Assembly (NCBI GenBank): GCA_949316235.1
Contig: OX438741.1
Coordinates: forward strand, 12,525,124-12,589,123
Source: Oegoconia quadripuncta
Taxonomy: Eukaryota > Arthropoda > Insecta > Lepidoptera > Autostichidae
DNA: 64,000 nucleotides
Direction: 5' to 3'
The translations under genes were made by a program, and so were the position numbers. Shown in pieces: positions 46,060 to 57,239 of this stretch (position 1 is the first letter of the stretch; the number at the start of each line of letters is the position of its first letter). The notes below the pieces were generated by a model. It had not been told where the DNA came from. It ran no database searches and worked only from the letters and a program-made list of their open reading frames with translations.

Positions 46060-46500
46060 TTTGTTGACGGGGGGGAAATCTTTAAAAGATACCCAGACTC
46101 CTGAGGGAGAGCCTGGGTTATGTGGGATTTCCACCCACTAAAACCCCCCGGGTGGTTCTCTTCAGCGCCTGTCGGAGAGCACCGGGCACTCAATGGACCA
46201 CTACCGGTGCTCCCCTAGCGCTTCGCTGAAGCCCTCCTCGTCGGGCCGGCTAAATAGCCAAGCCGAAAACAAAACTCGCCGAAATCGGCCGCAGCGGGAC
46301 GAGATCACGTCGTACCACCGCTGCCATCCATGGAGCCGCCACCACTGGTGAGAAAAGACGGCCAGAGGCCTCACTCTGACCCGCGACCCTGGGCGTTGTC
46401 GTGACGCATCGAGGTTTGTCCCCACGGCGTCTCCGTCTTCAGGCGGGTTCGGACCACTCGTGGTCCCTGCCGAGCTGCTCCCCAACTTCGCCACTACTGG
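46060..46500 (-). mobile_element. GC-rich retroelement-like segment
   Basis: Clearly GC-richer than its surroundings: GACTCCTGAGGGAGAGCC, CTAAAACCCCCCGGGTGG, CCTCCTCGTCGGGCCGGCTA. It resembles untranslated parts of lepidopteran LINE or LTR elements (recollection only). A G-run and T-run at 46050-46075 may be its end. Confidence 0.35.
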
Positions 46501-46800
46501 GGCCAGCTATACCTACCTATAAATATACTAATATTTATTAATTTGTCACTAAATGTATGTAAATACATAGAACATTAAAACCAAAAAATAAACGATTAAA
46601 AGAAACTATTGCTAAGAATACGTCTTGCTAAGAAGAATGTTTGTGTGGAAGAAATTGATATTGAAGAGCTCATATAATATAGTTCGATGAAGTTGTTGCT
46701 CGCAGCTCGCACGCCACATAAAGGTGTTATACTACAAAAGGATGACCGAATATTTACATGACAATATTTAATGTAGGTACCTTATAATATGACAATCTTT
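46501..46800. other. Gene-free stretch
   Basis: Nothing recognised. Confidence 0.4.
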
Positions 46801-46900
46801 AAGGTCAGTACGCTTCCACCTTCGACCTCATCTTCACTTAACATCAGGTGTGATTGAGGTCAAGTACCAACCCGTTAATCATAAAAAAAAAAAAAAACTA
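46801..46900 (+). mobile_element. SINE S2 3'-end fragment
   Basis: GGTCAGTACGCTTCCACCTT then AACATCAGGTGTGATTGAGG and a poly(A) tail. Confidence 0.8.
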
Positions 46901-47254
46901 CCTCCTTTCTAACAAAAAAAAAAGATTGAATGACTACGCGTTAATGAATTACAACCAAAGACTACAATATTACAACTAAGTATACATTTTGACTTTCATC
47001 CCGCCTCCTAAGGAAATTGTGCTGATTTTCGGGATAAAAAGTATCCAGTGTCCTACCTTCTAGTATGTACTCAAATCATGCCAAGTTTCACTTGAATTCA
47101 TTCAGTAGTTCAAGTATCGATTAATTAGGCCCGCCAAAAAAATTTTTCAAAATATCTACGATGTATAGAATTGGACCTGTTAGTTTTATCATAAGTAGTT
47201 ATAGATATATATTGATATTATATATTAATCATAAAGATTAGATATCCATCCTGT

Positions 47255-47262
47255 TATAAAAG
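47255..47262 (+). promoter_or_regulatory. Candidate TATA box of caspase B
   Basis: TATAAAAG 94 bp before the caspase B start codon. Transcription would begin near 47285 and leave a 5' UTR of about 70 bp. Consensus match and position only. Confidence 0.45.
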
Positions 47263-47355
47263 GTGTAACCATTTATTTGAGACAAAGTATTTCTTACAAA
47301 TTCTAGTGATAAGTTTAGTGCAAAATCTATCAAAATTAAATAGAATAATAAAACA

Positions 47356-50300
47356 ATGGCCGAAGAAAGCAATTTTAACCGACAATTAAACCAACTCAGT
47401 ACTTGGATTGATTCCAAGAAAATCAATAAAGATGAGGAGTCTAGTTCAGCAGTGCCAGATAATGAAACACCTACTGCGAACACCGGTGATACTAACCAAC
47501 AGGAAGTAGATTCCAAAGACTATATTATTTATGGTCCAAAGAAAGAGAATAACGCCATTTACATATTTAATCATGAAAACTTTGACGGTGCAGACGAAGA
47601 CAAAAGGGATGGGACAGAAAAGGATGTGGCCGCTATGGATACATGCTTTTCGAACTTAAATTTAGGTTTCGCGGTGGAAGTGTTCAACAACCAGTATAAG
47701 GAACAAGTATTAAACATAGTTGCAGAAAGTTAGTATACACTATATAGGTATACACATATCTAATAATATATACATGTCGGGGGTGGGCCGTGTGGTGGTG
47801 GGCGTTGCTAGCGACCGGGACGCGCCAGTCGCATGGTAGAGGGTGGCTCGGGCAATTGCGATACTATTGCAAGCTACCATTGGCAAATCGACAACGTAGT
47901 CACATTCGATTATGATCATGGAACCTGAGATGCTTTCTGTTGAAGAGAAAACATGGGCACGCCCCTCGTGCCATACAACTTGGCCCCCGCGTGCACTCTG
48001 TGGAACTCAACCGTACCTTGTCTATAGTTCCTCCTTGCTCAAATTCCATAATCAAAGTCTTATTCAGTAACGACTCACCGGATTCTTCAACGCGTCGATG
48101 GTAGTAGGTAATCAGAGTCCCTCATGGTCGTTGATGTCCAGTGGTGGTCCGACTCCTTCGACGGCTGGTAGCAAAGTGTGTCCCATTTTTTTTTGTTTTT
48201 TTTTTGAGCTGGAACTGTTGCTGTTAGTCCGAAGACTTTTACAGCGTCACCGGGCGGGGGGGCGAGCGCGGGAGCGCTCTGCCCGTATGTGTCCCATTTT
48301 CGAGGTGAAGACCTAAAATAACTGTTGACGTCGTCACCGCGCCATTTCCGGCGATACCAGCGCCACCTTGGTTTACTTCCCATTAACCGCGTATTATGAT
48401 AGTCAGTTGACAGTCAGTTTAGATCATGTGTTGAAGATCAAAATCAAAAATGTTTTTATTTCGTAAGTTATAAGAATAACATTTGAAATCGTCATGACAT
48501 ACAGTTATCGCTCATTCATTAGGTAGTCTCCCCAGAGAAGAACGAGCAAGAAACTCCAGGGTTGCTCTTTTTAAATAAGTCAATACAAATACAATTTGAA
48601 ATACCTAATTGTAAAATTTATGATTCGACAAAGAAAAATACTGAATAATGGCGAGCGGTTCATGTGCACGCATTCTTATCATCCAGATAGTCAGAAATTT
48701 TATAATAGCCTTTGGCACATAGTTTCCGTTTAATGGTTGTTTTAAATTTATTTAAAGGCAAATTTTGAATGTCTACCGGAACCTTATTGTAAAAGCGTAT
48801 ACATTGTCCCTTGAATGACTTAGTGACTTTGTGTAAGCGACTGCTATGGACAGCAAGTTTATTTTTATATCTTGTATTAACATTGTGTATTTCACAATTT
48901 TTCCTAAACAAACGCAGATTCTTTTGCAGAAGCCTATTGATGTCATTGATTGATTCAATAAAATCGCGAGTATCTGCTCTTCAAACTTTGCTAATAGTAT
49001 TTTGAGAATGTTGACGACCGATTGGTGTAGTGGATAGTGACCCTATCAGCGAAACCAACGGTTGCGGGTTCGAATCCCGCGACGGGTAAATGTTTGTATG
49101 ATGAATACGAACATTTATTCCCGAGTCTTGGATGTTTATATAAATATTTATGTATGTTTATCCGTTATCTAGTATCCATAGCACAAGCTTTGCTTAGTTT
49201 GGGACTAGATGATTGGTGTAAGTGTCCGAAATATTTATTATTTATTATTATTATTATTATTATATCACCCAGGAGAACAAAGTGGAAAAGTGGAATGTGC
49301 AGCCCCGTACCACGTATAAAAATGTTTGCGTTCAATTTCAAAACTAACTTTGTTGACCATTTTTTATGCACATCGGGTTAGCACTCGACCTCAATCACAC
49401 TTGATGTTAAGTGAAGATGAGGCCTGACAACCGAGGATTATCTCTGACAACCGGAACACAACAATGCTACTAACATTGCTATTTGGCGGCAGATTTAGAT
49501 AAGATGGTGGTAGCTAGCCAGGTGGACATTTAAAATGCCCTACCACCAACCAAACCGAATACTAAACATGTACTTCGCTGGGATCGAACACGCGACCTCC
49601 GAATTGTAAAACATGTGTTGTTGAAGACTACGGAGGACTACGGCCGGAGCGGTTAGAAGTAGAAGTAAATTGTGAATTTGATTTTATTTCATGCACAACG
49701 GCTTATCGCCTGACATTAATCACAGCTTGATATTATGAGACGATAGACCGAAGGAGAAAAGCGTGTTCACCAAGACCAGTGTTGTCAGATCAGAAATGTA
49801 AAAATGCGGTAGCGGCACTTAAAAAGCGCGGATTTTCGACAAAGAAAGCGGGATTTCTTGTTTTAACATTTACATCGAATTATCTCTCTCGATTCATACG
49901 TTTATAGATGTTCTATTCGTACAAGGACCAATATGAAATACTAAAGGGTTGTTGTAGCAGATTTTAAAAAAGCGAAACGGCCTAGGTAAAAGGCGGAAGG
50001 CGGATCCATTGTCAATAAGGCAGTCTAAAAAGCGGTAAAGCGGCACATCTGGCAACACTGACCTAGACGGTCCTCCTAAACTTATTTGGTTGAATTGGCT
50101 ATCAGCATTGCTGCTTGGCGACAGACTTAGTTACGAAGCTATACCAAATATGTACCAGGGAATCGAACTTGCGGCCTCTGTTAGTGGAAACTTTAGGTAT
50201 GTTGTTTATATTGTAGATATGTCTTGCCATATTTGTAGAGAGTGCGCTTACGCAATCCGTGCTGAGATATAATATAGGTGTCAAAACCGTGTGTATAGGT

Positions 50301-53272
50301 ACCTCCTAGACGTACTAATTTCGGACAAAATTAGTACATTGTGCGTTTTTCTAAATTAACATTATAATACCACATTCAGCGATATTGATGTTAAGTAATC
50401 CAAACATACATTCAAATCGCATATTCCTTTTATCGCAGCATGCCTTTTACAATCTTTGTTACAGCGTCTTCTTTCACAGTTTTCAATGATCTCATTTCCA
50501 CTGCATTAATTCTATTTTCATTACAAACATGCTTTTTTAGATTTTTACTAATGCCCGCGTCTCTATAATATGTCATATATTTAATTGTTTGTTAATCAAT
50601 AATCATATTTATTTATGGAAATTTTTTTTTAGAGGAGAAGTGACCGTCGTTTTAAATATGTACAAAACTTTACTTGAAATATCACTCATTTAGAGTGGTC
50701 TATCTGCTCATGCTGAGCATCATCGGCATTTTTAAAAAATAATTTTTATTATAATTAATCTAATTATTAGGACATCCTGTTATTGGCTAGATATTTTACT
50801 CCTGTTTATCTGTTGAAGTGTGTTTCAAACTACTATTGATGTCTTAAATAAAAAAAAATTTTACGTCATAATTTATGTAATAAGTACGTTATTCTCCGAA
50901 TTTTGCATGTGCGTGGTGCTGCAATGCACAAGGTGGAATTCAGCTATTTGGGAATGTATAATTAGTGTCAAGTAGTGCCCAAAGGGAAAAAATGTGGATA
51001 TGTTTTTTTTATGTACAACGGGTTGGTACTTGACCTCAATCACACCCGATGTTATGTGAAGATGAGGTCGAAGGTGGAAGCGTACTGACCCGGAAACGCC
51101 AACACATTTGGGGGACTGGCTGTCTTATCTCTGACAACCGGAAAACAACAATGCTATTAACATTGCTGCTTGGCGGAAGATTTAGATGGTGGTAGCTAGC
51201 CAGGCGGACATTTAAAATGCCCTACCACCAACCAAACCGAGTACTTAAACATGTACCCCACTGGGGATCGAACCCGCGACCTCCGAATCGTAAATTAATG
51301 TTGGTTACCTTGCCCATTAGAAAGGCAAAACGATTGAGGCGTATGTGTCCTGAACGTAGTCTTAGCGCGGTGACAATGTCGTACCTACTCATGTTAACTC
51401 CGTCAAACCAGGGAAAGCTATGGATTGGTGTAGTAGATAGTGAGCCTGTCTGCGAAACCCAACGGTTACGGTTGGGGGACTGGCTGTCTTATTATCTGAC
51501 AACCGGAAAACAACAATGCTATTAACATTGCTGCTTGGCGGCAGATTTAGATAAGATGGTGGTAGCTAGCCAGGCGGACATTTAAAATGCCCTACCACCA
51601 ACCAAACCGAGTACTTAAACATGTACCCCGCTGGGGATCGAACCCGCGACCTCCGAATCGTAAACCCAATGTTGTTTACATTGACCCACGGAGGCGGTTG
51701 ATGTTGAGTTATATACAAAATTTTTAGTGAGCATTCTGGCGTCACGCACTGCGGCAATCCTCATTCTTATACGCAGAGACTGATATTGGCTAAACTGTGC
51801 CTAAATAGTGCCACCGAAATATACAAGTCCCATTAATAGTCCCATTAGATGTTTTAGTGAAAAGGGGCAGCGCAGACAACGGACTTTTTGTTTGCCGGAT
51901 TTTTTTTGTTATCCTTGAGCATTATTGTATAGAATGCTATACATTCCATCCTCGCGGACAAAATAGTCCGATCTGGATTTCTCTCTCCGGCCTACAAAAA
52001 GTTGTAGGGTATGACGCACGTCTACCTTCCCTCAATGTAAGTAGGTTAGTATATATAAGTAGAGACACGTGTAATTTACGGATCATTATACGCGTGACAC
52101 CGAGTTGTGAGTTTTATTAATATTCTTCCTTGGTCCCCACATTGCATGGTTAAATTGATCCGTAAATTACACGTGTCTCTACTTATACAAAGGTCTAACA
52201 AAATTAACCCGACAAACGTTGCAGAGTCTATGTATAGGATGTACTTATTACGAAAAAAATTAAAAATAAAACATTAAAGTTAACAGATTTTATTCAAAAA
52301 ATAAAATTTAGAAATGTAAATTTTGTGAGTTGGACCTTAATGGCCGCGCCGCTCTAAGTACTTTGCCACAACACACAAACACGTGCCGCGGTATCTTTGA
52401 AGACCCGCGCCACCGCGATTTGCTGTGATTGGCTGTGCCTTGTGCCCCGCCACCCCCTTTGGCGTCTTCCATATGAACGTTGCCTTTTTTTCTCATTGAT
52501 AAAATAAGGTACAATCGAAATGAAGTAAGTCTGTTAATTTTTATTTTCATTTGCACTTACATTTACTCGGAAACAAGATTTTTAAGGCTAGTTTTTTTAA
52601 TGAATATATTATTTTATTGTCATGTACGTGCAATTGCCAAAGTTTGTCGGGTTAATTTTGTTAGACCCTATATATACTAACCTACTTACATTGAAGGAAG
52701 GTAGAGGTGCGTCATACACTACAAATTCTAGGAATACCTTTTCTCCTGTCGCACCTAATAATTTCAATTTACATATTTCTTTCGCCAGTTCAAGAGAAGA
52801 ACTTCAGCGGTTATGGGTGTGTGGTGATTGCTGCCTTTTCTCACGGTTATAAAGGATATTTGTACGCTAGTGACAATAAGAAGTATAGTGAAAATATCTT
52901 CATTAAAGCGCTTAAAGAGAATCCTTCATTGGTAGGCAAACCAAAGATAATTATTATTCAGGTAAGCATAAGCATTTTTGTGATTATTGCTAGAAAATAA
53001 TTTATTTGTTAGATTTTGGGTATACAGATAAAGTTTTTTTTTTTTTATGCACGACCGGTGTGTACTTGACCTCAATCACACCTGATGTTAAGTGAAGATG
53101 AGGTCGAAGGTGGACCCGGAAACCCCAACACATTTGGGGGACTGGCTATCTTATCTCTGACAACCGGAACACAACAATGCTATTAACATTGCTGCTGGGC
53201 GGTATGAAGCATTTGATGAGAGTGGAAGAAGCAAAAGTAGGATCATTGTAAGTGGAAATCAATAGTATAGAC

Positions 53273-53314
<42 letters not shown>

Positions 53315-56167
53315 AGCGTTTATTTGCATATTACAGAAACACATACATTGACTCGCCTTCTCTTTTGTCCTTATTAAACTTCAAAATCCTCTACAGATCC
53401 CGTAAACTATCTCCCAGACTGTTTGTTCTTCAAGTGTATAGAAATAATACTTCTTTTTATAATCCCGTAGTCAGAATGTGCCGCGTGTACAATAAAATTG
53501 TGGCTGAGTGTTCTTCCTTGGATATTTTTGTACACAATTTACTTACTTTTAGAAGACAAACAAAGCTGATATTTTGTAATTAAGTTTGGCTAAGTTTATT
53601 TTGTGACTCAACTTTAGAACGATTAATTACTTCTTTCTTACTTCATCACCGATATATAATATATATATATAATAGTGCCTAGTTTAAATTTAAATATAAT
53701 TTACTTATAATAGAGTTGTATGTGTATCTGTACCACAAATGGGCCGTCGCTCAGTGTGGATCCTCACCTATAGCGGTAAGACACTGATTTTCAGCTAGTG
53801 CCCTGCGAGAGCAAGCGAGGGTAGGGTACTAGTGCAAAAATTTTCAATAACAACCATAAGTGTGTATTCTATAAAGATCATGTTGTATGGTGGTGTATAG
53901 TTATTGTATGGATCATCTGCCTACTTCAACCGGAAACAGGCGTGAGCATAATATATGTACATTAATTAGCAAGTCACAGCGATGGAACTCAAATTCAAAA
54001 AGAATCAACAATTTTTCTTATCCGATAGGCTTGCAGAGGTAAACATTATGACCAAGGCGTGTTTCCTGCTCTCGACTCAACTGTTGTTTCGGACGGCGTG
54101 AGCTTCTACAGTCTGCCCTTGGAATCAGATATGCTGATGATACACAGCGCCTATCCTGGGAGACCTTCATATAGGTGAGGGTCTGTGAGCAGAAGCAGAA
54201 TTAGAAACTTGTGTTTCATTTCAATGTCTCGACTGCTGGCTCACTTTCATTAAGCCATAATCGTCCACTCGGTTCCAAAGCGGCTTGCTGGATTTGCGTC
54301 ATACCACCTGGATAAGAGGCTTAAGAACTGCCTTCAATTTAAAACTCGGACTCAGGTCGGGTGCAGCAAAGATAATCTGTGCAGGTGGGGTTTCTCCGAC
54401 GGCGGGAGTTCACCTATTGTCTTGTCCGCGTGTCCTGACAGCTGCATCTTTGACGACCTCCGAGAGACTGCTGTTAGAGTGGCTATGTTTTGGTCCAATA
54501 AAATATGAAACTGGCCTCGACTCGAAAACAAGAAGAATTGACAACAATCGAGATGGATTGTTAAACGTGAAAAGATCCATTGGAAAATGCTGCCTACTAG
54601 TGTTCGTCCATCCATAAGACTGACCGTGCCATAGTTGCTTCACTTAGTTAATTGACTGCGCCAACGCCAGCGAAATACATTTCAATCTGCCGATATCTTA
54701 CTGATGAGACTTATAGGTGATAATTCGATGACTGCTAAATTGCAGGGCCCTGAACACCATCGCAAAGTCGCCTGTCTCTCAGTTTTTTACAGGATGCATT
54801 TCGGGGAGTGTGCGTTGGAATTATATAATCTTATTCCATCGTCACCCATCTTCGGACCACTAGGCGTGGGGAGGGATTCCACCCGTATATAGTTAATATA
54901 CCGAACATTCGCATTAAGAAGTTCGATTCTTCATTCATCATCCGAACAGCCAAGGCATGGAACTCCCTTCCGGCGTCAGTCTTTGCTGAATCCTACAACC
55001 TTGGGATCTTCAAGAGCAGAGTGAATAGGCATTTACTGAGATCGCCTGCTTCATCTCCGACCACATCGTCACTTTCCATCAGGTGAGATTGTGGTCAAAC
55101 GCGAATCCAGTCAATCATAAAAATAAAATGGGTACCAATGCTTATGATGATGTTCTTACTTACATTGAAATAAATGCTTGAACGTTTGTACCATGCCCAT
55201 AGCTGGGGGGTCTGGTGACCAGTACTTCTAGTTCTTCCTTTTCAGGCACCAGTCTTCCCACAAATGTGTTCTATGTATTACCTAACCCTAAAGTCACTTT
55301 GTAAAGCATCATTTGCGGCGAGAAAAATTTCTGAACCTTCAATCCTATCAGTGTCATTCATGGTTTTATGATTAATCTAAATTGTTGTTTTTAGAGGAGC
55401 CAATGGAAGTTGGTTAATACAAACGCTATGCGAGAAGTTGAGTGAGCACGCTGACACCGACGACTTGTTGTCTATTACATGCTTAATGCAGAATTCCGTT
55501 GCTCGAAAGGTCGAACCGTTATCAGACGCAAGTGGATCAAAATATATATTCCACAAACAGATTCCTGTATTTACATCCACACTGTTAAAAAAACTGTACT
55601 TCAGGAAAGTCAATGTAACTAATCAAGTATCACAGTTGCTATGGCTGGATCCCTATACGAACTTCTTGAGGTGAGATTGCATGACTTTGTGATGTGCTCT
55701 TTATATTAGGTCTAACAAAATTAACCCGCTTGTATGTAAAATATACCTACTTATTACGAAAAAAATAAAACATTAAAGTTAACAGATTATAAAGAAATGT
55801 GTTGGGGTTTCCGGGTCAGTACGCTTCCACCTTCGACCTCATCTTCACTTAACATCAGGTGTGATTGAGGTCAAGTGCCAACCCGTTGTGCATAAAAAAA
55901 AAGAAATCTGGAACTTTTAGATTAGTGGAAGTTACACCACAAAAATTGCGTCTGGACTATAGTATAAGCGGGTTTTGCGTTCACATTAACGGTTCCGAGG
56001 TCAGCTTATACTGGTAGTTGTACCGTCGTCGTACCCTCGACTGTACTTATATTATATTTTTTAATTACAGAGGCTTTATCGCAGATACAAACCATCCTCA
56101 GGCAGAACAGGGTTTGGAATTTGTAGCCAACTTTCAAAAATGGTATATAGAGCGTTCTGGGCAGTAG
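47356..56167 (+). CDS. Caspase B, effector-type, five exons with an extra 3' exon
   Basis: Exons 47356-47728, 52789-52961, 54029-54174, 55395-55670 and 56071-56167 join in phases 1, 0, 2 and 2: 355 codons, 354 residues. Donors are GTTAGT, GTAAGC, GTGAGG and GTGAGA; acceptors CGCCAG, GATAG, TTTTAG and TTACAG. The product is a family C14 cysteine protease. The short prodomain has a cleavage-like QEVD52; IYIFNHENFD and R84 (KRDGTEKD) follow. Catalytic H143 is in AAFSHG and C184 in ACRG, split from its Q by intron 2. VVSD204 is a likely large/small-subunit cut. PSYRGANGSWLIQTLC opens the small subunit, one residue shorter than in caspase A; VFTSTLLKKLYF ends the fold. Exon 5 adds about 31 residues (ends KWYIERSGQ). 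If intron 4 is not spliced, translation stops at 55672-55674, just after the caspase fold. Introns 1-3 match caspase A. Confidence 0.87.
47775..48400. mobile_element. GC-rich, LTR-like segment in caspase B intron 1
   Basis: Begins near TGTCGGGGGTGGGCCGTGTG, with CCCGCGTGCACTCTGTGGAA and TTATTCAGTAACGACTCACC, then GC-rich DNA with G-runs. It looks like a solo LTR or truncated LTR element, but no paired LTR, primer site or coding domain was seen. Confidence 0.3.
48433..48965 (-). mobile_element. LINE L1 3' end, antisense
   Basis: Minus strand encodes KLAVHSSRLHKVTKSFKGQC, RFYNKVPVDIQNLPLNKFKT and CAKGYYKISDYLDDKNACT (stop), then the L1 tail ending AAAATCAAAAATG-type repeats. Confidence 0.9.
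49013..49264 (+). mobile_element. tRNA-derived SINE S1, complete
   Basis: GACCGATTGGTGTAGTGG, GGTTCGAATCCCGCGACGGG, tail TTATTATTATTATTATTATA. In caspase B intron 1. Confidence 0.9.
49383..49615 (-). mobile_element. SINE S2, antisense
   Basis: CTCAATCACACTTGATGTTA at the 3' end, then CCGGAACACAACAATGCTAC, GTAGCTAGCCAGGTGGACAT and B-box-like GGGATCGAACACGCGACCTC. Confidence 0.85.
49690..50180 (-). mobile_element. Old S2-like SINE, antisense, split by a MITE
   Basis: ATGCACAACGGCTTATCGCC (3' end), then after the MITE ATCAGCATTGCTGCTTGGCG and ATGTACCAGGGAATCGAACT (tRNA-like head). Much more diverged than the other S2 copies. Confidence 0.6.
49777..50060. mobile_element. MITE with CAGTGTTGYCAGAT ends, 284 bp
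   Basis: Left end CAGTGTTGTCAGAT and right end complement of ATCTGGCAACACTG. Inside are repeats of AAAAAGCGC/AAAAAGCGG. No coding. Superfamily uncertain because no clear target duplication was found. Confidence 0.75.
50181..51009. other. Gene-free stretch
   Basis: 50930-51000 shares GTGGAATTCAGCTA and AGTAGTGCCCAAA words with 12500-12560. No gene. Confidence 0.4.
51010..51300 (-). mobile_element. SINE S2, antisense, full length
   Basis: Reads from TGACCTCAATCACACCCGAT (3' end) to GGGGATCGAACCCGCGACCT (tRNA-like head). Confidence 0.85.
51470..51690 (-). mobile_element. SINE S2, antisense, 3'-truncated second copy
   Basis: Nearly identical to the 5' two thirds of the copy at 51010-51300 (ACTGGCTGTCTTATTATCTG through CGAACCCGCGACCTCCGAAT). 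Between them is a decayed S1-like head (51422-51470, GATTGGTGTAGTAGATAGTG). Confidence 0.85.
52002..52725. repeat. Nested inverted repeats next to caspase B exon 2
   Basis: The outer arms (about 52002-52056 and 52671-52725) are imperfect reverse complements: TATGACGCACGTCTACCTTC / GAAGGTAGAGGTGCGTCATA. Inside is a perfect 32-bp pair, 52054-52085 and 52156-52187 (core GTAGAGACACGTGTAATTTA), then the complete T element. The right outer arm ends about 64 bp before the exon 2 acceptor. Confidence 0.85.
52191..52668. mobile_element. TIR element family T, 478 bp
   Basis: Complete ends (AGGTCTAACAAAATTAACCC ... TTAATTTTGTTAGACCC). Flanks do not show a clear TATA duplication on the left. Confidence 0.85.
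53047..53206 (-). mobile_element. SINE S2 3' half, antisense
   Basis: TTTTATGCACGACCGG, ACACCTGATGTTAAGTGAAG, ACAACAATGCTATTAACATT. In caspase B intron 2. Confidence 0.85.
53266..53583 (+). mobile_element. GATA microsatellite and LINE ORF2 C-terminal fragment
   Basis: (GATA)n at 53269-53320, then plus strand YRNNTSFYNPVVRMCRVYNK and DIFVHNLLTFRRQ (stop), a LINE C-terminal pattern (NPVVRMCRxYN...D.F...L..FR). The microsatellite side resembles an antisense LINE end, so two pieces may abut here. Confidence 0.6.
54265..54515 (+). pseudogene. Decayed LINE ORF2 C terminus
   Basis: Reads KTRTQVGCSKDNLCRWGFSD then RVAMFWSNKI across frame changes, the same domain as 45195-45800. It lies in caspase B intron 3, 90 bp after exon 3. 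Confidence 0.65.
54640..55125 (+). mobile_element. LINE L2 3' end
   Basis: MRLIGDNSMTAKLQGPEHHR, CLSVFYRMHFGECALELYNL then AAGGCATGGAACTCCCTTCC and GGTCAAACGCGAATCCAGTC plus A-run. One frame change near 54870. Confidence 0.85.
55707..55905 (+). mobile_element. Left end of a T element cut by an S2 SINE 3' end
   Basis: 55707-55791 is the T left end (AGGTCTAACAAAATTAACCC to AAGTTAACAGATTA). 55798-55905 is the S2 3' end (GTTTCCGGGTCAGTACGCTT to A-run). In caspase B intron 4. Confidence 0.7.
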
Positions 56168-56489
56168 ATATATAACATCCGGCTTCTAGGTTCCAACGAC
56201 GAATTACCAACCATTGCCAAATCCAAACTGTGTGGAAATGCTATCATAAATCTCATGCTTAATGAGATCATACAAAGAAAAGGAAATGGAGTTGAACAAG
56301 ATACACTCAAGGTGGCCTTCAGTGAGGCAGGAAGAAATCGGAGACCTGGAACCTAAAAGGTCTGGGGGAGCTATATCTCCGTATTGATATAGGACTATCG
56401 TGTGAATAACCCAGAAGAGGCTTAACATACGACATGGCAACCTCGCCTTCTTCAGGGCGGCGATTCTCACGCGTTCGAGATATCGACGT

Positions 56490-56560
56490 ATTGGATGAGT
56501 TTTTACCGTAAGGAAAAAAAAGGAAAATATATATAAGTGAAATAGAAGCCAATGGTGTCG
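56490..56560 (-). repeat. TTACGGTAAAAA repeat, inverted
   Basis: GATGAGTTTTTACCGTAAGG, the reverse complement of the word at 45950 and 57855. Confidence 0.5.
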
Positions 56561-56639
56561 ATTCGGATGTACACCAACTAAACTAGACTAAACTAAAACC
56601 AGTTTTAAAGCAGTACTGTTTCTTTCTCCCTGAAGCTTC

Positions 56640-56985
56640 TTTTACAGGATACATTTCGGTGAGTGTGCGTTGGAATTACACAATCTTATTCCACCATCGC
56701 CATTCCATCTTCGGACTACTAGGCGCGGGGAGGGATTCCTCCCGTATATAGTTAACATACCGAACATTCGCACTAAGCGGTTCGATTCTTCATTCATAAT
56801 GCGAACAGCCAAGGCATGGAACTCCCTTCCGGCGTCAGTCATTCCTGAATCCTACAACCTTGGGATCTTCAAGAGCAGGGTGAATAGGCATCTACTGAGA
56901 TCGCGTGCTTCATCTTCGGCCACATCATCACTTCCCATCAGGTGAGATTGTGGTCAAATGCGTATCCAGTTAACCATAAAAAAAA
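56640..56985 (+). mobile_element. LINE L2 3' end
   Basis: ALELHNLIPPSPFHLRTTRR, YIVNIPNIRTKRFDSSFIMR, AKAWNSLPASVIPES, then poly(A). Lies 470 bp after caspase B. Confidence 0.9.
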
Positions 56986-57239
56986 AAAAAGCAGTGCGAT
57001 GCGACGGCACCACTCCAAAACTGGTTTTAGTTTAGTTGGTGTAGACATCCGAATCGACACCAATGGCTAGGTAGTTTTTTTTTTTTCAATACGATCATCG
57101 ACGCCCGCGCCTGTCGGAGATTGATATGAGACTGGTGGTCTTCGTAGGGTTCCTGTCATGCGAAATTTCTTTGGAACTCATAGTTTCTCGAAGTTTTTTA
57201 AATTTATATAATTTAATGATGTAATTATGTAAAAAGAAC

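Noticed and set aside
47775..48400. Host gene in caspase B intron 1
   Set aside because: GC-rich frames on both strands but no recognisable domain or splice pattern; kept only as a tentative LTR-like segment.
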